A stretch of 28,218 nucleotides of DNA. It comes from Xanthomonas cassavae CFBP 4642. GTDB taxonomy: Bacteria > Pseudomonadota > Gammaproteobacteria > Xanthomonadales > Xanthomonadaceae. The stretch's first letter is position 1. Every line of letters begins with the position of its first letter. The stretch lies in the NCBI RefSeq assembly GCF_000454545.1, contig NZ_CM002139.1, positions 1,760,535-1,788,752 on the forward strand, given 5' to 3'. The notes below the pieces were generated by a model, which worked only from the letters and a program-made list of their open reading frames with translations, had not been told where the DNA came from and did not search any database. The position numbers and the translations under genes were made by a program. Of this stretch, positions 1 to 7,213 are shown piece by piece.

Positions 1-138
1 CGCTGGGGTGCGCAGTCGCTTGCGCTCTGCTGCTGCCGGTGCGGGTGGCGCCAGCGATCAGGCCGGCGCTGCCGGGGAGCCTCGCGCGCGCTGCCGCGGC
101 GCTATAGATCATGCACGCCTGCGGCTATGCTGCGCGCC

Positions 139-831
139 ATGTCCGACACTCCTGTCCGCGTACTCGTCGTCGAAGACGAAGCCGCCATCGCCGATACCGT
201 GCTGTACGCGCTGCGCAGCGAAGGCTACGCGCCCGAACACTGCCTGCTGGGCCGCGAGGCGCTGGCGCGGCTGCGTGCCGAGCCGGCCGATCTGGTGGTG
301 CTGGATGTCGGCCTGCCCGACATCAATGGTTTCGAGGTCTGTCGCAGCCTGCGCAGCTTCAGCGAAGTGCCGGTGATCTTTCTCACTGCGCGCAACGACG
401 AGATCGATCGCGTGCTGGGACTGGAACTGGGCGCCGACGATTACATGGCCAAGCCGTTCTCCCCGCGCGAGCTGGTGGCACGGGTACGCGCCCGCCTGCG
501 TCGCCGCAGCGTGGCAGCGGTGGCCGAACCAGGCTGGCAACCGCATAGCGGCTTTGCGATCGACCGCGAAGGTAGCCGTATCCGCTACGGCGAGGCCCTG
601 TTGCCGCTGACCCGTTACGAATACGCAGTGCTGGCCGCACTGCTGCAGCGTCCCGGCGCCATCCTCAGCCGCGCGCAGTTGATGGACCGTGGCTGGGATG
701 CCAGCGCCGACAGCGCCGAGCGCACCGTCGATACCCATATCAAGACCCTGCGCGGCAAGCTGCGCCAGGCCGGGGTGCCGGTCGACCCGATCCGCACCCA
801 CCGTGGCCTCGGCTACGCGCTGGAGCTGTAG
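139..831 (+). CDS. creB: CreB, OmpR-family response regulator
   Basis: Response regulator of the CreBC two-component system, a cytoplasmic DNA-binding protein of 230 aa. The receiver domain covers about residues 5-118, with the acidic pair E12-D13, the phospho-acceptor D56 (context VVLDVGLPD) and a conserved Lys in the KPFSPRE motif. A winged-helix DNA-binding domain follows (about 130-228), ending in the usual THRGLGYAL. The motifs FLTARNDEIDRVLGLELGADDY and KPFSPRELVARVR closely follow E. coli CreB as I remember it. An ATG at 127 is possible, but the ATG at 139 puts the receiver domain at the usual distance from the N-terminus. creC starts 49 nt downstream on the same strand, so the two are probably cotranscribed. 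Family assignment is firm; the signal sensed is not visible from the sequence. Confidence 0.93.
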   Translation: MSDTPVRVLVVEDEAAIADTVLYALRSEGYAPEHCLLGREALARLRAEPADLVVLDVGLPDINGFEVCRSLRSFSEVPVIFLTARNDEIDRVLGLELGADDYMAKPFSPRELVARVRARLRRRSVAAVAEPGWQPHSGFAIDREGSRIRYGEALLPLTRYEYAVLAALLQRPGAILSRAQLMDRGWDASADSAERTVDTHIKTLRGKLRQAGVPVDPIRTHRGLGYALEL

Positions 832-880
832 GCGATGACCTCGCGCAGGTGTGCGTGCATCACCCGGGCGGTGCGCTGAG

Positions 881-2329
881 ATGCGGCTCGGGCTCAAGCT
901 GTTCCTGGGGTTTTTCCTGATCGTCGGGCTGGCCGCGTTCTTCGTGATGCGGGTGTTCGTCAACGAGGTCAAGCCCGGCGTGCGCCAGGCGATGGAATCG
1001 ACCCTGGTGGATGCGGCAAACGTGCTGGCCGAAATGGCCGGCCCCGAGCTGGCGCAGGGGACGATTGCCAGCGGCAGCTTCGCCCGCCATCTGGCGCAGG
1101 CGCAGCATCGCGATCCCAAGGCCTGGGTGTGGCGCTTCCGCAAGAACAACGTGGACTACCGCGTCACCGTGACCGATGCGCGCGGCGTGGTGGTGTTCGA
1201 TTCGCTGGGCCGCGATGTGGGCCGCGACAATTCGCGCTGGAACGATGTCTACCGCACCTTGCGCGGCGAGTATGGTGCGCGTTCCAGCCCCGAGAGCGAT
1301 GGTGACCCCACCGCGACGGTGATGCATGTCGCCGCGCCGATCTATGCGCAGGACGATCCGAAGAAACTGATCGGCGTGCTGACCCTGGCCCAGCCCAATC
1401 GCAGCATCGATCCCTTCATCCAAGCCAGCCAGCGCGACATCCTGCAGCGCGGCGCCTGGTTGATCGGCATTTCCGCATTGATCGGCATCGCGATGACCTG
1501 GTGGCTGATGCGCGGTATCGGCCGGCTCAACCGCTATGCACAGGCGGTGAGCGCCGGCATCCCGGTGCCGCCGCCCAAGCCGCGCGGCGATGAGATCGGC
1601 GACCTCGGCCAGGCGCTGGAAACCATGCGGCGCAAGTTGGAAGGCAAGGCCTACGTCGAGCAGTACGTGCAATCGCTGACGCACGAGATGAAGAGCCCGC
1701 TGGCCGCGATCCGTGGCGCCTCCGAACTGCTCACCGAACCGTTGCCGGACGTCGACCGCCAGCACTTCGTCGCCAGCATCCGTGCGCAGGAGCAGCGCCT
1801 GACCGAAACCATCGACAAGCTGCTGGCGCTGGCCGAAGTGGAACAGCACGGCTGGCTGCGCACGCGCGAGCGCATCGCCGTGTCCGGCCTGCTGCAGGCG
1901 GCAGTGGATGCCGTAGCGCAACGCGCTGCCAGCGCCGGGGTGCAGGTCGCGATCGATGCCGCAGGCCTGACGGCCGGCGGTCAGGCCGTGCATGGCGATG
2001 CGTTCCTGCTACGGCAGGCGCTGATCAACCTGCTGGAAAATGCCATTGCGTTCTCACCCGCGGGCAGTCACGTGCAATTGCGTACGCAGCTGCAGGGCGC
2101 GCAACTGCAACTGCTGGTCGAAGACCGCGGCAGCGGCGTGCCGGACTACGCGATCGAACGCGTGTTCGAGCGGTTCTACTCGCTGGCGCGCCCGCAGACC
2201 GGGCAACGCAGTTCCGGTCTGGGCCTGCCGTTCGTGCGCGAAGTGGCGCGCCTGCACGGCGGCGAGGCGGCCTTGCGCAATCGCGAGGGCGGTGGAGCGG
2301 TGGCAGCACTGCGCCTGCGCATCGGCTGA
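881..2329 (+). CDS. creC: CreC, membrane sensor histidine kinase
   Basis: Sensor kinase partner of CreB, 482 aa, in the inner membrane. It has a first transmembrane segment at about residues 5-23, a periplasmic sensing domain (about 30-190), a second membrane helix at about 193-210, a HAMP-like linker, then the HisKA domain with the phospho-accepting H268 (LTHEMKSPLAAIRG). The HATPase domain follows with an N box (NLLENAIAFSP), a G1 box (EDRGSGVPDY) and a G2 box (SSGLGLPFV). The start at 881 reproduces the short CreC N-terminus (MRLGLKLFLGFFL). An in-frame GTG at 851 would add ten residues of no family resemblance, so it was not used. The periplasmic motif SRWNDVYRTLRGEYGARS is typical of CreC. 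Its usual output gene creD is not adjacent here: a convergent protease gene lies between them. Confidence 0.93.
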   Translation: MRLGLKLFLGFFLIVGLAAFFVMRVFVNEVKPGVRQAMESTLVDAANVLAEMAGPELAQGTIASGSFARHLAQAQHRDPKAWVWRFRKNNVDYRVTVTDARGVVVFDSLGRDVGRDNSRWNDVYRTLRGEYGARSSPESDGDPTATVMHVAAPIYAQDDPKKLIGVLTLAQPNRSIDPFIQASQRDILQRGAWLIGISALIGIAMTWWLMRGIGRLNRYAQAVSAGIPVPPPKPRGDEIGDLGQALETMRRKLEGKAYVEQYVQSLTHEMKSPLAAIRGASELLTEPLPDVDRQHFVASIRAQEQRLTETIDKLLALAEVEQHGWLRTRERIAVSGLLQAAVDAVAQRAASAGVQVAIDAAGLTAGGQAVHGDAFLLRQALINLLENAIAFSPAGSHVQLRTQLQGAQLQLLVEDRGSGVPDYAIERVFERFYSLARPQTGQRSSGLGLPFVREVARLHGGEAALRNREGGGAVAALRLRIG

Positions 2330-2386
2330 CGCGCCTGGCGTGCGCTGCGCGACAGGCCTGCAGCCGAATGCTGTAGCAGGGCAGTG

Positions 2387-2411
2387 GCGGCATGCGCGTG
2401 GCACATGCCGC
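2387..2411. terminator. Hairpin between convergent creC and protease genes
   Basis: Perfect 8-bp inverted repeat (GCGGCATG at 2387-2394, CATGCCGC at 2404-2411) with a 9-nt loop, lying in the 117-nt gap where creC and the cysteine protease gene converge. Its position suits a bidirectional stop signal. No T tract follows on either strand, so it is not a standard intrinsic terminator. Confidence 0.35.
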
Positions 2412-2446
2412 ATCTGGATCGACGGCAGATCAAATCGCGTGGCGCG

Positions 2447-3259
2447 TCAGTGCACCACGTCGGCCCCGATGACGTCCTTGGCCACCACCGACCACGCCAG
2501 CTTGCCAAAGCCCTTGTTGCCCCACTCGGTGCCCCAGCTGTTTTCGATCAACAGCCCCTCGCTGTCGTAGCCCAGCGCGACCACCGCATGCCCGCCCAGG
2601 ATCGGTGTGGTGATGTCGTAGTCGACCTGGTGCTTGGGCGTGAGGTCTTTAAAGCCTTGCCGGACATAGAAGCCGATCGCCACCGGCGTGGACCCAGCCA
2701 GCGCCAGCTTGATCTGCTCGATCAAGGCGCGCCCACCGTTGCCGTTGCCCGCATACAACACGGTGTATTTGCGGTACGGCGTGGGATGTTTGGCGGCGCT
2801 GGCGCGGTCGGCGGCGGTGGGTGGGTTCTTCCAGTTGTAGTTGCCCCACGAGTAATGCTGCTCGGTGTCGATGCCTTGCGCCAGCGCGATTTCCAGCGGC
2901 GCTTCCAGCGAGGAACCTTCGTCGACGCCCTCATTGACCTGGCTGTAAAGGTACATCGGGGCAAAGCGCGTCTGCGCCTGTTTGCCGGCGTTGGCGTACC
3001 ACCCGGTCAAGGTGTGGGCGGTCGCCCACGACGCACATGAGTTGACTTGACCTTGATCGCCCGGCGGGATCGCCCAGGCGGTCAGGTCCACCGTGGCAGG
3101 AAGCGACTTGGCGGCGCTCGCAGTACCGAACAGCGGGGTGACCGGCTGCATCAGCGACGATGGTTTCAAGCCCATGCCGTGCATTGCCGCCTGCGCGGCA
3201 GCAGACGACAGGCTCAGGGAAGCGAGCAGGCAGAGCACGAGCGAACGTTGGGTGTTCAT
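2447..3259 (-). CDS. Secreted papain-like (C1A) cysteine protease
   Basis: Predicted exported endopeptidase of the papain family, 270 aa. A classic signal peptide occupies residues 1-25 (MNTQRSLVLCLLASLSLSSA, then an AxA-type cleavage site). The catalytic set is complete: oxyanion-hole Gln and nucleophile C75 in GDQGQVNSCASWA, H224 in GGHAVVALGYD, and N240 in ENSWGTEWGNKGF. Only about 30 residues separate the signal peptide from the catalytic domain, too few for a full inhibitory pro-domain. The reading frame stays open upstream to 3547, but the start at 3259 is preceded by GGAG at a workable distance and gives the signal peptide. The gene converges with creC and diverges from creD, so it sits inside an otherwise continuous cre cluster. 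It could be a virulence or nutrient-scavenging protease; the substrate is unknown. Confidence 0.88.
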   Translation of the reverse strand: MNTQRSLVLCLLASLSLSSAAAQAAMHGMGLKPSSLMQPVTPLFGTASAAKSLPATVDLTAWAIPPGDQGQVNSCASWATAHTLTGWYANAGKQAQTRFAPMYLYSQVNEGVDEGSSLEAPLEIALAQGIDTEQHYSWGNYNWKNPPTAADRASAAKHPTPYRKYTVLYAGNGNGGRALIEQIKLALAGSTPVAIGFYVRQGFKDLTPKHQVDYDITTPILGGHAVVALGYDSEGLLIENSWGTEWGNKGFGKLAWSVVAKDVIGADVVH

Positions 3260-3454
3260 TGCAGAAAAACTCCAGGTTGAGAGAGGAATGCAGTCGGTGC
3301 AGGTGTGGAGCCACGGGCGGCCAGCGGGCATGCGGAAGCAACGGCGCCGATGTGGCGCACGCGAAGTGACGAACGTCTGAAAAAAAGGACGGGACTGAAA
3401 CGCCGTGCTCAGAACAACATGAAAGCCGACGGTACGAACCTGCAACACGCAACT

Positions 3455-3476
3455 GCAGGCGCATCGTTGCGCCTGC
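3455..3476. repeat. 9-bp perfect inverted repeat, TCGT loop
   Basis: Arms GCAGGCGCA (3455-3463) and TGCGCCTGC (3468-3476) pair perfectly around a 4-nt loop. No T run follows on either strand. It lies midway between two divergent start codons, so it may be an operator, an insulating terminator for a leader transcript, or part of an untranslated region. Confidence 0.5.
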
Positions 3477-3616
3477 CGCCGCCGCGCGCAGTGGCGATGC
3501 GAAGTGCCGTCGGGAAAACGGAAGCCGGGTGTGGGCCGGGGGTGCACTTCTGCCGGTGGGCATGCGTATTCCCCCAGTGCGTCACAGTGCCGGCCGCAGG
3601 TCAGGGCAGCGGCTAC

Positions 3617-3632
3617 TTCACATTCGCTTCAA
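3617..3632 (+). promoter_or_regulatory. Candidate CreB-binding 'cre-tag'
   Basis: The sequence reads TTCAC, six bases, TTCAA. The established CreB tag is TTCAC-N6-TTCAC, so nine of ten specified bases match with the exact spacing. It lies 66-81 nt upstream of the creD start codon, a normal activator position. The CreB regulator is encoded in the same window, and creD is the classic CreB target in other gammaproteobacteria. The match is by eye and has not been scored against the genome. Confidence 0.55.
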
Positions 3633-3697
3633 CTTCGCCTCAAACCCCCACCACCGACACGGCGCAGCCTGAGCACCTCCCAGACTGAGGACGGTCG

Positions 3698-5017
3698 ATG
3701 AAATCCCTGAAACTGTTGTTGCGCTTCGCCACCATCGGCGGGTTGATCCTGCTGTTGCTGATTCCCTTGTTGCTGATCCGGGGTGCGGTGCAGGACCGCG
3801 CCCGCTACCGCGACGAGGCGGTGGAGCGGGTGGCGCAGAGCAAGGCGGGCGAGCAGCAGTTCATCGCCCCGGTGCGCGTGCTGCCGTACACCGAAGACGT
3901 GCAGGTCACCGAGCCGGACGAGCAGGGCAACCAGCGCAAGGTCTGGCGCAAGCGCGAAGGCGCGCTGTTGCAAACGCCGCGTAGCCTGAAACTGATTGGC
4001 GAGATGGTGCCGTCGGTGCGCGCAGTGGGCCTGTACCGCGTGCAGGTGTATTCCTGGAAAGCGACACTGCACGCGGAATACGAACCACTGGACTACGCCG
4101 CCGTGCCCACCCGCGTGTATGGCCAGCCGCATCTGGCGGTGGGCATTTCCGACGTGCGTGGGCTGGTCGGGACGCCGCGGCTGCAGGTGGATGGGCGTGC
4201 AGTGGCACTGGAAAGCGGCGCCGGCGCGCTGGCGGATCGGTCGGCGGGCGTGCATGCCGAATTGAGCCCGCTGGCCGATCCGGTGGCCGGGCGGCTACAG
4301 GCGGGCACTGTGGTGGACATGCAGTTCGTGCTGGACGGCACCCGCCGGCTGGCCATCGCACCGATCGCCGACAACAACGAGATCGCCTTGCGTTCTGCCT
4401 GGCAGCACCCGTCCTTCGGCGGCCGTTTCCTGCCCAACGCGCCCAGCATCGGCCCGAAGGGCTTCGATGCCAGCTGGTCGCTGTCGTCGCTGGCCACCGG
4501 CGCACAGACGCAGTTGCAGTCCAGCCAGTCTGCGCTGGACATGCTGGAGGTGCGCCTGGTGGACCCGGTGGACGTGTATACCCAGGCCGACCGCGCCAGC
4601 AAGTACGGCATCCTGTTCGTGGTGCTGACCTTCGTGGCCTTCGTGCTGTTCGAGCTGATCAAGCGCCTGCCGATCCATCCGTTGCAGTACCTGCTGGTGG
4701 GTCTGGCGCTGGCGATCTTCTTCTTGCTGCTGCTCAGCCTGTCCTAGCACATCGCGTTCTGGCAGGCCTACCTGCTGTCGGCGGCGGCCTGTATCGGCCT
4801 GCAGTTCTTCTACCTGTCCGGAGTGTTGCGCAGCTGGGGCCGCGCGGCGGGATTCTCGGTGATGCTTACCGCGCTGTATGGCGTGCTGTACAGCCTGCTG
4901 ATCTCCGAAGACAACGCGCTACTGATGGGATCGTTGCTGCTGTTCGGCATCCTGGCCAGCATCATGTGGGTGACCCGCAAGTTCGATTGGTACGAGCTTG
5001 GCAACAGCCTGCGCTGA
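3698..5017 (+). pseudogene. creD: creD, inner-membrane protein gene with in-frame TAG
   Basis: CreD is a polytopic inner-membrane protein under CreBC control, linked in other bacteria to envelope integrity and beta-lactam response. The frame opens at 3698 behind a GAGG ribosome site, has an N-terminal membrane helix (about 12-28), a large periplasmic domain, then several membrane helices. At 4745-4747 the frame meets TAG, after LLLLLSLS. The same frame then continues without another stop to a TGA at 5015-5017 (HIAFWQAYLLSAAACIGLQ through VTRKFDWYEL), for a full length of 440 codons, close to the family norm. E. coli CreD, as I recall it, reads LALSEH at this point, so TAG stands where GAG (Glu) is expected: a single G-to-T change. 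The product would stop at 349 aa and lose the last C-terminal helices. A GTG at 4823 could allow re-initiation. Confidence 0.88.
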
Positions 5018-5024
5018 GGTCGGC

Positions 5025-5444
5025 ATGAGGACGCAGGGGCAGGTGGTCCGGCGGGCGCAGCGGCTGCCGCCCGCCGGGATCGAAACGGTGGCGCTGCTTC
5101 CCGCAGCGCCACCGCACTGTTGGGAATGTTCGGCGTTGTCGGCCTTGTCGTTGGCCGGGCAGGGGCGCCGCGGCGTGATCGGCCTGCGTTTGCACGAGTG
5201 TACGGCGCAGGCGCTACGTAGCGGCGGTAGCGCATTCTTGCAGGCGTCGCGGCAACAGCTGCAGGCCGGCGCCGCGGCACTGCGTCGTTACGGACCATGG
5301 CAGCGCCTGAGCAATGGCAGCTACTGGGCACGCAGCAGCGATGCGCTGCTCGGGGTGCTGGTGGCCGCAGAAGACGCCGCGGTGTGGTTGATGTGGCAAC
5401 AGCCGGTTGCCACGCAGCGGCGCCACCGCAGCTGGTTGCGCTGA
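5025..5444 (+). CDS. Hypothetical protein downstream of creD
   Basis: Unrecognised protein of 139 aa. The ATG at 5025 lies 7 nt after the creD stop with a TGAGGT ribosome-site-like sequence overlapping that stop, so it is probably translated from the creD message. Codon third positions are strongly G/C throughout, as in neighbouring real genes. No signal peptide or membrane helix is evident. The N-terminal half contains a Cys-x-x-Cys-like pair (HCWECSAL); the C-terminal half has Trp-rich stretches (YGPWQRLSNGSYWARS; VWLMWQQ) that could form a small alpha/beta domain. Its place in the operon suggests CreBC control, and translation may suffer if the upstream creD nonsense codon is polar. Confidence 0.6.
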   Translation: MRTQGQVVRRAQRLPPAGIETVALLPAAPPHCWECSALSALSLAGQGRRGVIGLRLHECTAQALRSGGSAFLQASRQQLQAGAAALRRYGPWQRLSNGSYWARSSDALLGVLVAAEDAAVWLMWQQPVATQRRHRSWLR

Positions 5445-5486
5445 GGTGCAGTGGCACCGCAGCGCAATGCAGCCGGCTCGCTTACC

Positions 5487-6098
5487 ATGGCCGGCATGAC
5501 CGGTGCTTCCCTCAGTGTTGAAGCGGTGAGCGGCAATGCGCTGTTGCCGTATCTGGACGCGGTGGCGCAGCTGCGCATCGCGGTGTTCCGTGCATGGCCG
5601 TATCTGTACGACGGCGATGCCGATTACGAACGCAGCTATCTGGCGGCATATGCGGCGTCGCCGCAGAGCGTCTTCGTGCTGGCATGCGATGGCGACGCGG
5701 TGATCGGTGCCTCCACCGGCCTGCCGCTGCTCGATGACAGCGACGCCTTCCACACACCCTTCCGCGCAGCCGGCATCGATCCGGCCCGCGTGTTCTATTT
5801 CGGCGAGTCGGTGCTGCTGCCCGCGTATCGCGGGCAAGGCATTGGCCACGCGTTCTTCGACCGCCGCGAGGCGCATGCGCGCGCGCTGGGCGGCTTTGCG
5901 CTGACCGCCTTCTGCTCGGTGGACCGTGCGCCCGACGATCCGCGCAAGCCGGCCGACTATCGCCCCAACGATGCGTTCTGGCGCAGGCGCGGCTATGCGC
6001 CGCAGCCGCACATGCAGGTGCGGCTGGCCTGGGCAGAGTTGCAACGCGGCGAGATCGACCACAGTTTGAGCGTGTGGACACGCACGTTGGCAGACTAG
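5487..6098 (+). CDS. GNAT-family N-acetyltransferase
   Basis: Predicted cytoplasmic acetyl-CoA-dependent acyltransferase of 203 aa. The acetyl-CoA pyrophosphate-binding motif A is clear at about residues 110-135: GESVLLPAYRGQGIGHAFFD, containing the RGQGIG form of the Q/R-x-x-G-x-G/A signature. The preceding strands (VFVLACDGDAVIGASTGLPL) and the C-terminal region (FWRRRGYAPQPHMQVRLAW) fit the fold. The start could be ATG at 5487 or 5496; an in-frame GTG at 5451 would overlap a region with no resemblance. It begins 42 nt after the previous gene and ends 72 nt before the nitrilase-like gene. The acceptor substrate cannot be read from the sequence. Confidence 0.82.
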   Translation: MAGMTGASLSVEAVSGNALLPYLDAVAQLRIAVFRAWPYLYDGDADYERSYLAAYAASPQSVFVLACDGDAVIGASTGLPLLDDSDAFHTPFRAAGIDPARVFYFGESVLLPAYRGQGIGHAFFDRREAHARALGGFALTAFCSVDRAPDDPRKPADYRPNDAFWRRRGYAPQPHMQVRLAWAELQRGEIDHSLSVWTRTLAD

Positions 6099-6170
6099 TC
6101 GCGCTTGCACCGTCTGCGTTGTCGCTATTGCCCGCCCGCGTGTCTCCACTGCCGCCACAGGACCCAGCCC

Positions 6171-7067
6171 ATGAATGCGCCGCTCACCATTGCCGTTGCC
6201 AAGTACCCGATCGGCCGCCCGGCGGATTTCGATGCGTTTGCTGCGCGCGTCTCGGCCCTGGTCGGCGAGGCAGCGTTGGCCGGCGCCCGCGTGGCGGTGT
6301 TGCCGGAATATCTGTCGCTGGAGCTGGGCGCGACCTTCGGCACGCAGGTGTCTGCCGGCCTGCCGGAGTCCTTGGCCGCCATCCAGGCCTTGCGTGCGCC
6401 ATGGCTCGAACTGTTTGCCGGCCTGGCGCGTCAGCACCGGCTGCACCTGATACCCGGCAGTTTCCTGCTGGATCTGGGTCAGGGCCGCTACCGCAATCGC
6501 AGCGACTGGTTCGCCCCCGATGGCCGCCACGGTTGGCAGGACAAGCTGCAGCTCACCGGCTTTGAAAAGGCCACCGGGCTGATCGAGCCGGGCGATGCGC
6601 TGAAGGTGTTCGACGTCGATGGCGTGCGCGCGGCGATCGCCATCTGCTACGACAGCGAATTCCCGCTGCCGGTGCGGGCGCAGTACGAGGCCGGTGCACG
6701 CCTGTTGATCGTGCCCAGCTGCACCGACACCACCGCCGGCGCCACCCGCGTCCGCATCGGCTGCCTGGCGCGCGCGCTGGAAAACCGCATGTTCGTCGCG
6801 CAATCGGTCACCGCCGGGCAGGCGCCCTGGAGCCCGGCGCTGGACATCAATACCGGCGAGGCTGCGGTGTTCGCGCCGATGGATGTGGGCTTCCCGGACG
6901 ACGGCGTGGTGGCGCAGACCCGGGGCGAGGCGGTGTGGGCGTATGCGGCGCTGGATATCGCTGCCTTCGAGGCCAGCCGCGCACAGGCGCAGGTGGCCAA
7001 CGATCGCGATTGGCCCGGGCAGTGGGCGGCCGGCCTGGCGCGTGCCCGGTTGGCGGCGTGGGAGTGA
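6171..7067 (+). CDS. Nitrilase-superfamily carbon-nitrogen hydrolase
   Basis: Predicted amidohydrolase of 298 aa, cytoplasmic. The catalytic triad of the superfamily is visible in order: Glu46 in VAVLPEYLSLE, Lys125 in WQDKLQLTGFE, and Cys159 in AIAICYDSEFP. The core strands between them (HLIPGSFLL, RNRSDWFAPDG) match the alpha-beta-beta-alpha fold, and the length is normal. CYDSEFP resembles omega-amidase/NAD-synthetase-glutaminase-like branches more than true nitrile hydrolases, so an amide or N-carbamoyl substrate is more likely than a nitrile. The gene follows the GNAT gene by 72 nt on the same strand; an acetyltransferase-amidase pairing is seen elsewhere, but shared function here is inference. 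The start at 6171 gives the usual beta-strand N-terminus (PLTIAVAKYP). Confidence 0.87.
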   Translation: MNAPLTIAVAKYPIGRPADFDAFAARVSALVGEAALAGARVAVLPEYLSLELGATFGTQVSAGLPESLAAIQALRAPWLELFAGLARQHRLHLIPGSFLLDLGQGRYRNRSDWFAPDGRHGWQDKLQLTGFEKATGLIEPGDALKVFDVDGVRAAIAICYDSEFPLPVRAQYEAGARLLIVPSCTDTTAGATRVRIGCLARALENRMFVAQSVTAGQAPWSPALDINTGEAAVFAPMDVGFPDDGVVAQTRGEAVWAYAALDIAAFEASRAQAQVANDRDWPGQWAAGLARARLAAWE

Positions 7068-7141
7068 GCCTGCGTTGATCGCGGCCAGGGCGCGGGCCGG
7101 GGAGTCGCTTCGGCAGCGCCGTGCTGCTGTCCGTCCTGTCG

Positions 7142-7165
7142 CCACAGCGTCCATCGGCGCTGTGG
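7142..7165. terminator. Hairpin after the nitrilase-like gene
   Basis: Perfect 8-bp stem (CCACAGCG at 7142-7149, CGCTGTGG at 7158-7165) with an 8-nt loop, 75 nt downstream of the hydrolase stop and 49 nt before the next start. It has no T tract, so a Rho-dependent or attenuating role is more likely than a canonical intrinsic terminator. Confidence 0.35.
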
Positions 7166-7213
7166 TCGTGGTGTACTGGCGGTCTTCTTCCCTACGGTTG
7201 CCCACCTGCTCAC

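Larger units (their letters stand above)
3260..3697. other. Divergent promoter region of protease and creD
   Basis: This 438-nt gap separates the start codons of the minus-strand protease and plus-strand creD, so it must hold both promoters. It contains a strong hairpin at 3455-3476 and a CreB-tag-like direct repeat at 3617-3632, listed separately. I found no convincing ORF or RNA gene. Short open frames here have no recognisable domains. Confidence 0.6.

Noticed and set aside
1..138. Possible 3' end of an upstream gene (34 open codons ending at TAG 105-107)
   Set aside because: Too short at the window edge to tell from a chance GC-rich open frame; no motif.
3623..3638. TTCGC repeat resembling a Xanthomonas plant-inducible promoter box
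   Set aside because: The spacer is 6 nt instead of the required 15 or so; the phased TTC repeats fit the CreB-tag interpretation better.
5214..7205. Minus-strand open frame of 663 codons
   Set aside because: Same antisense effect opposite the GNAT and nitrilase-like genes; no recognisable motif.
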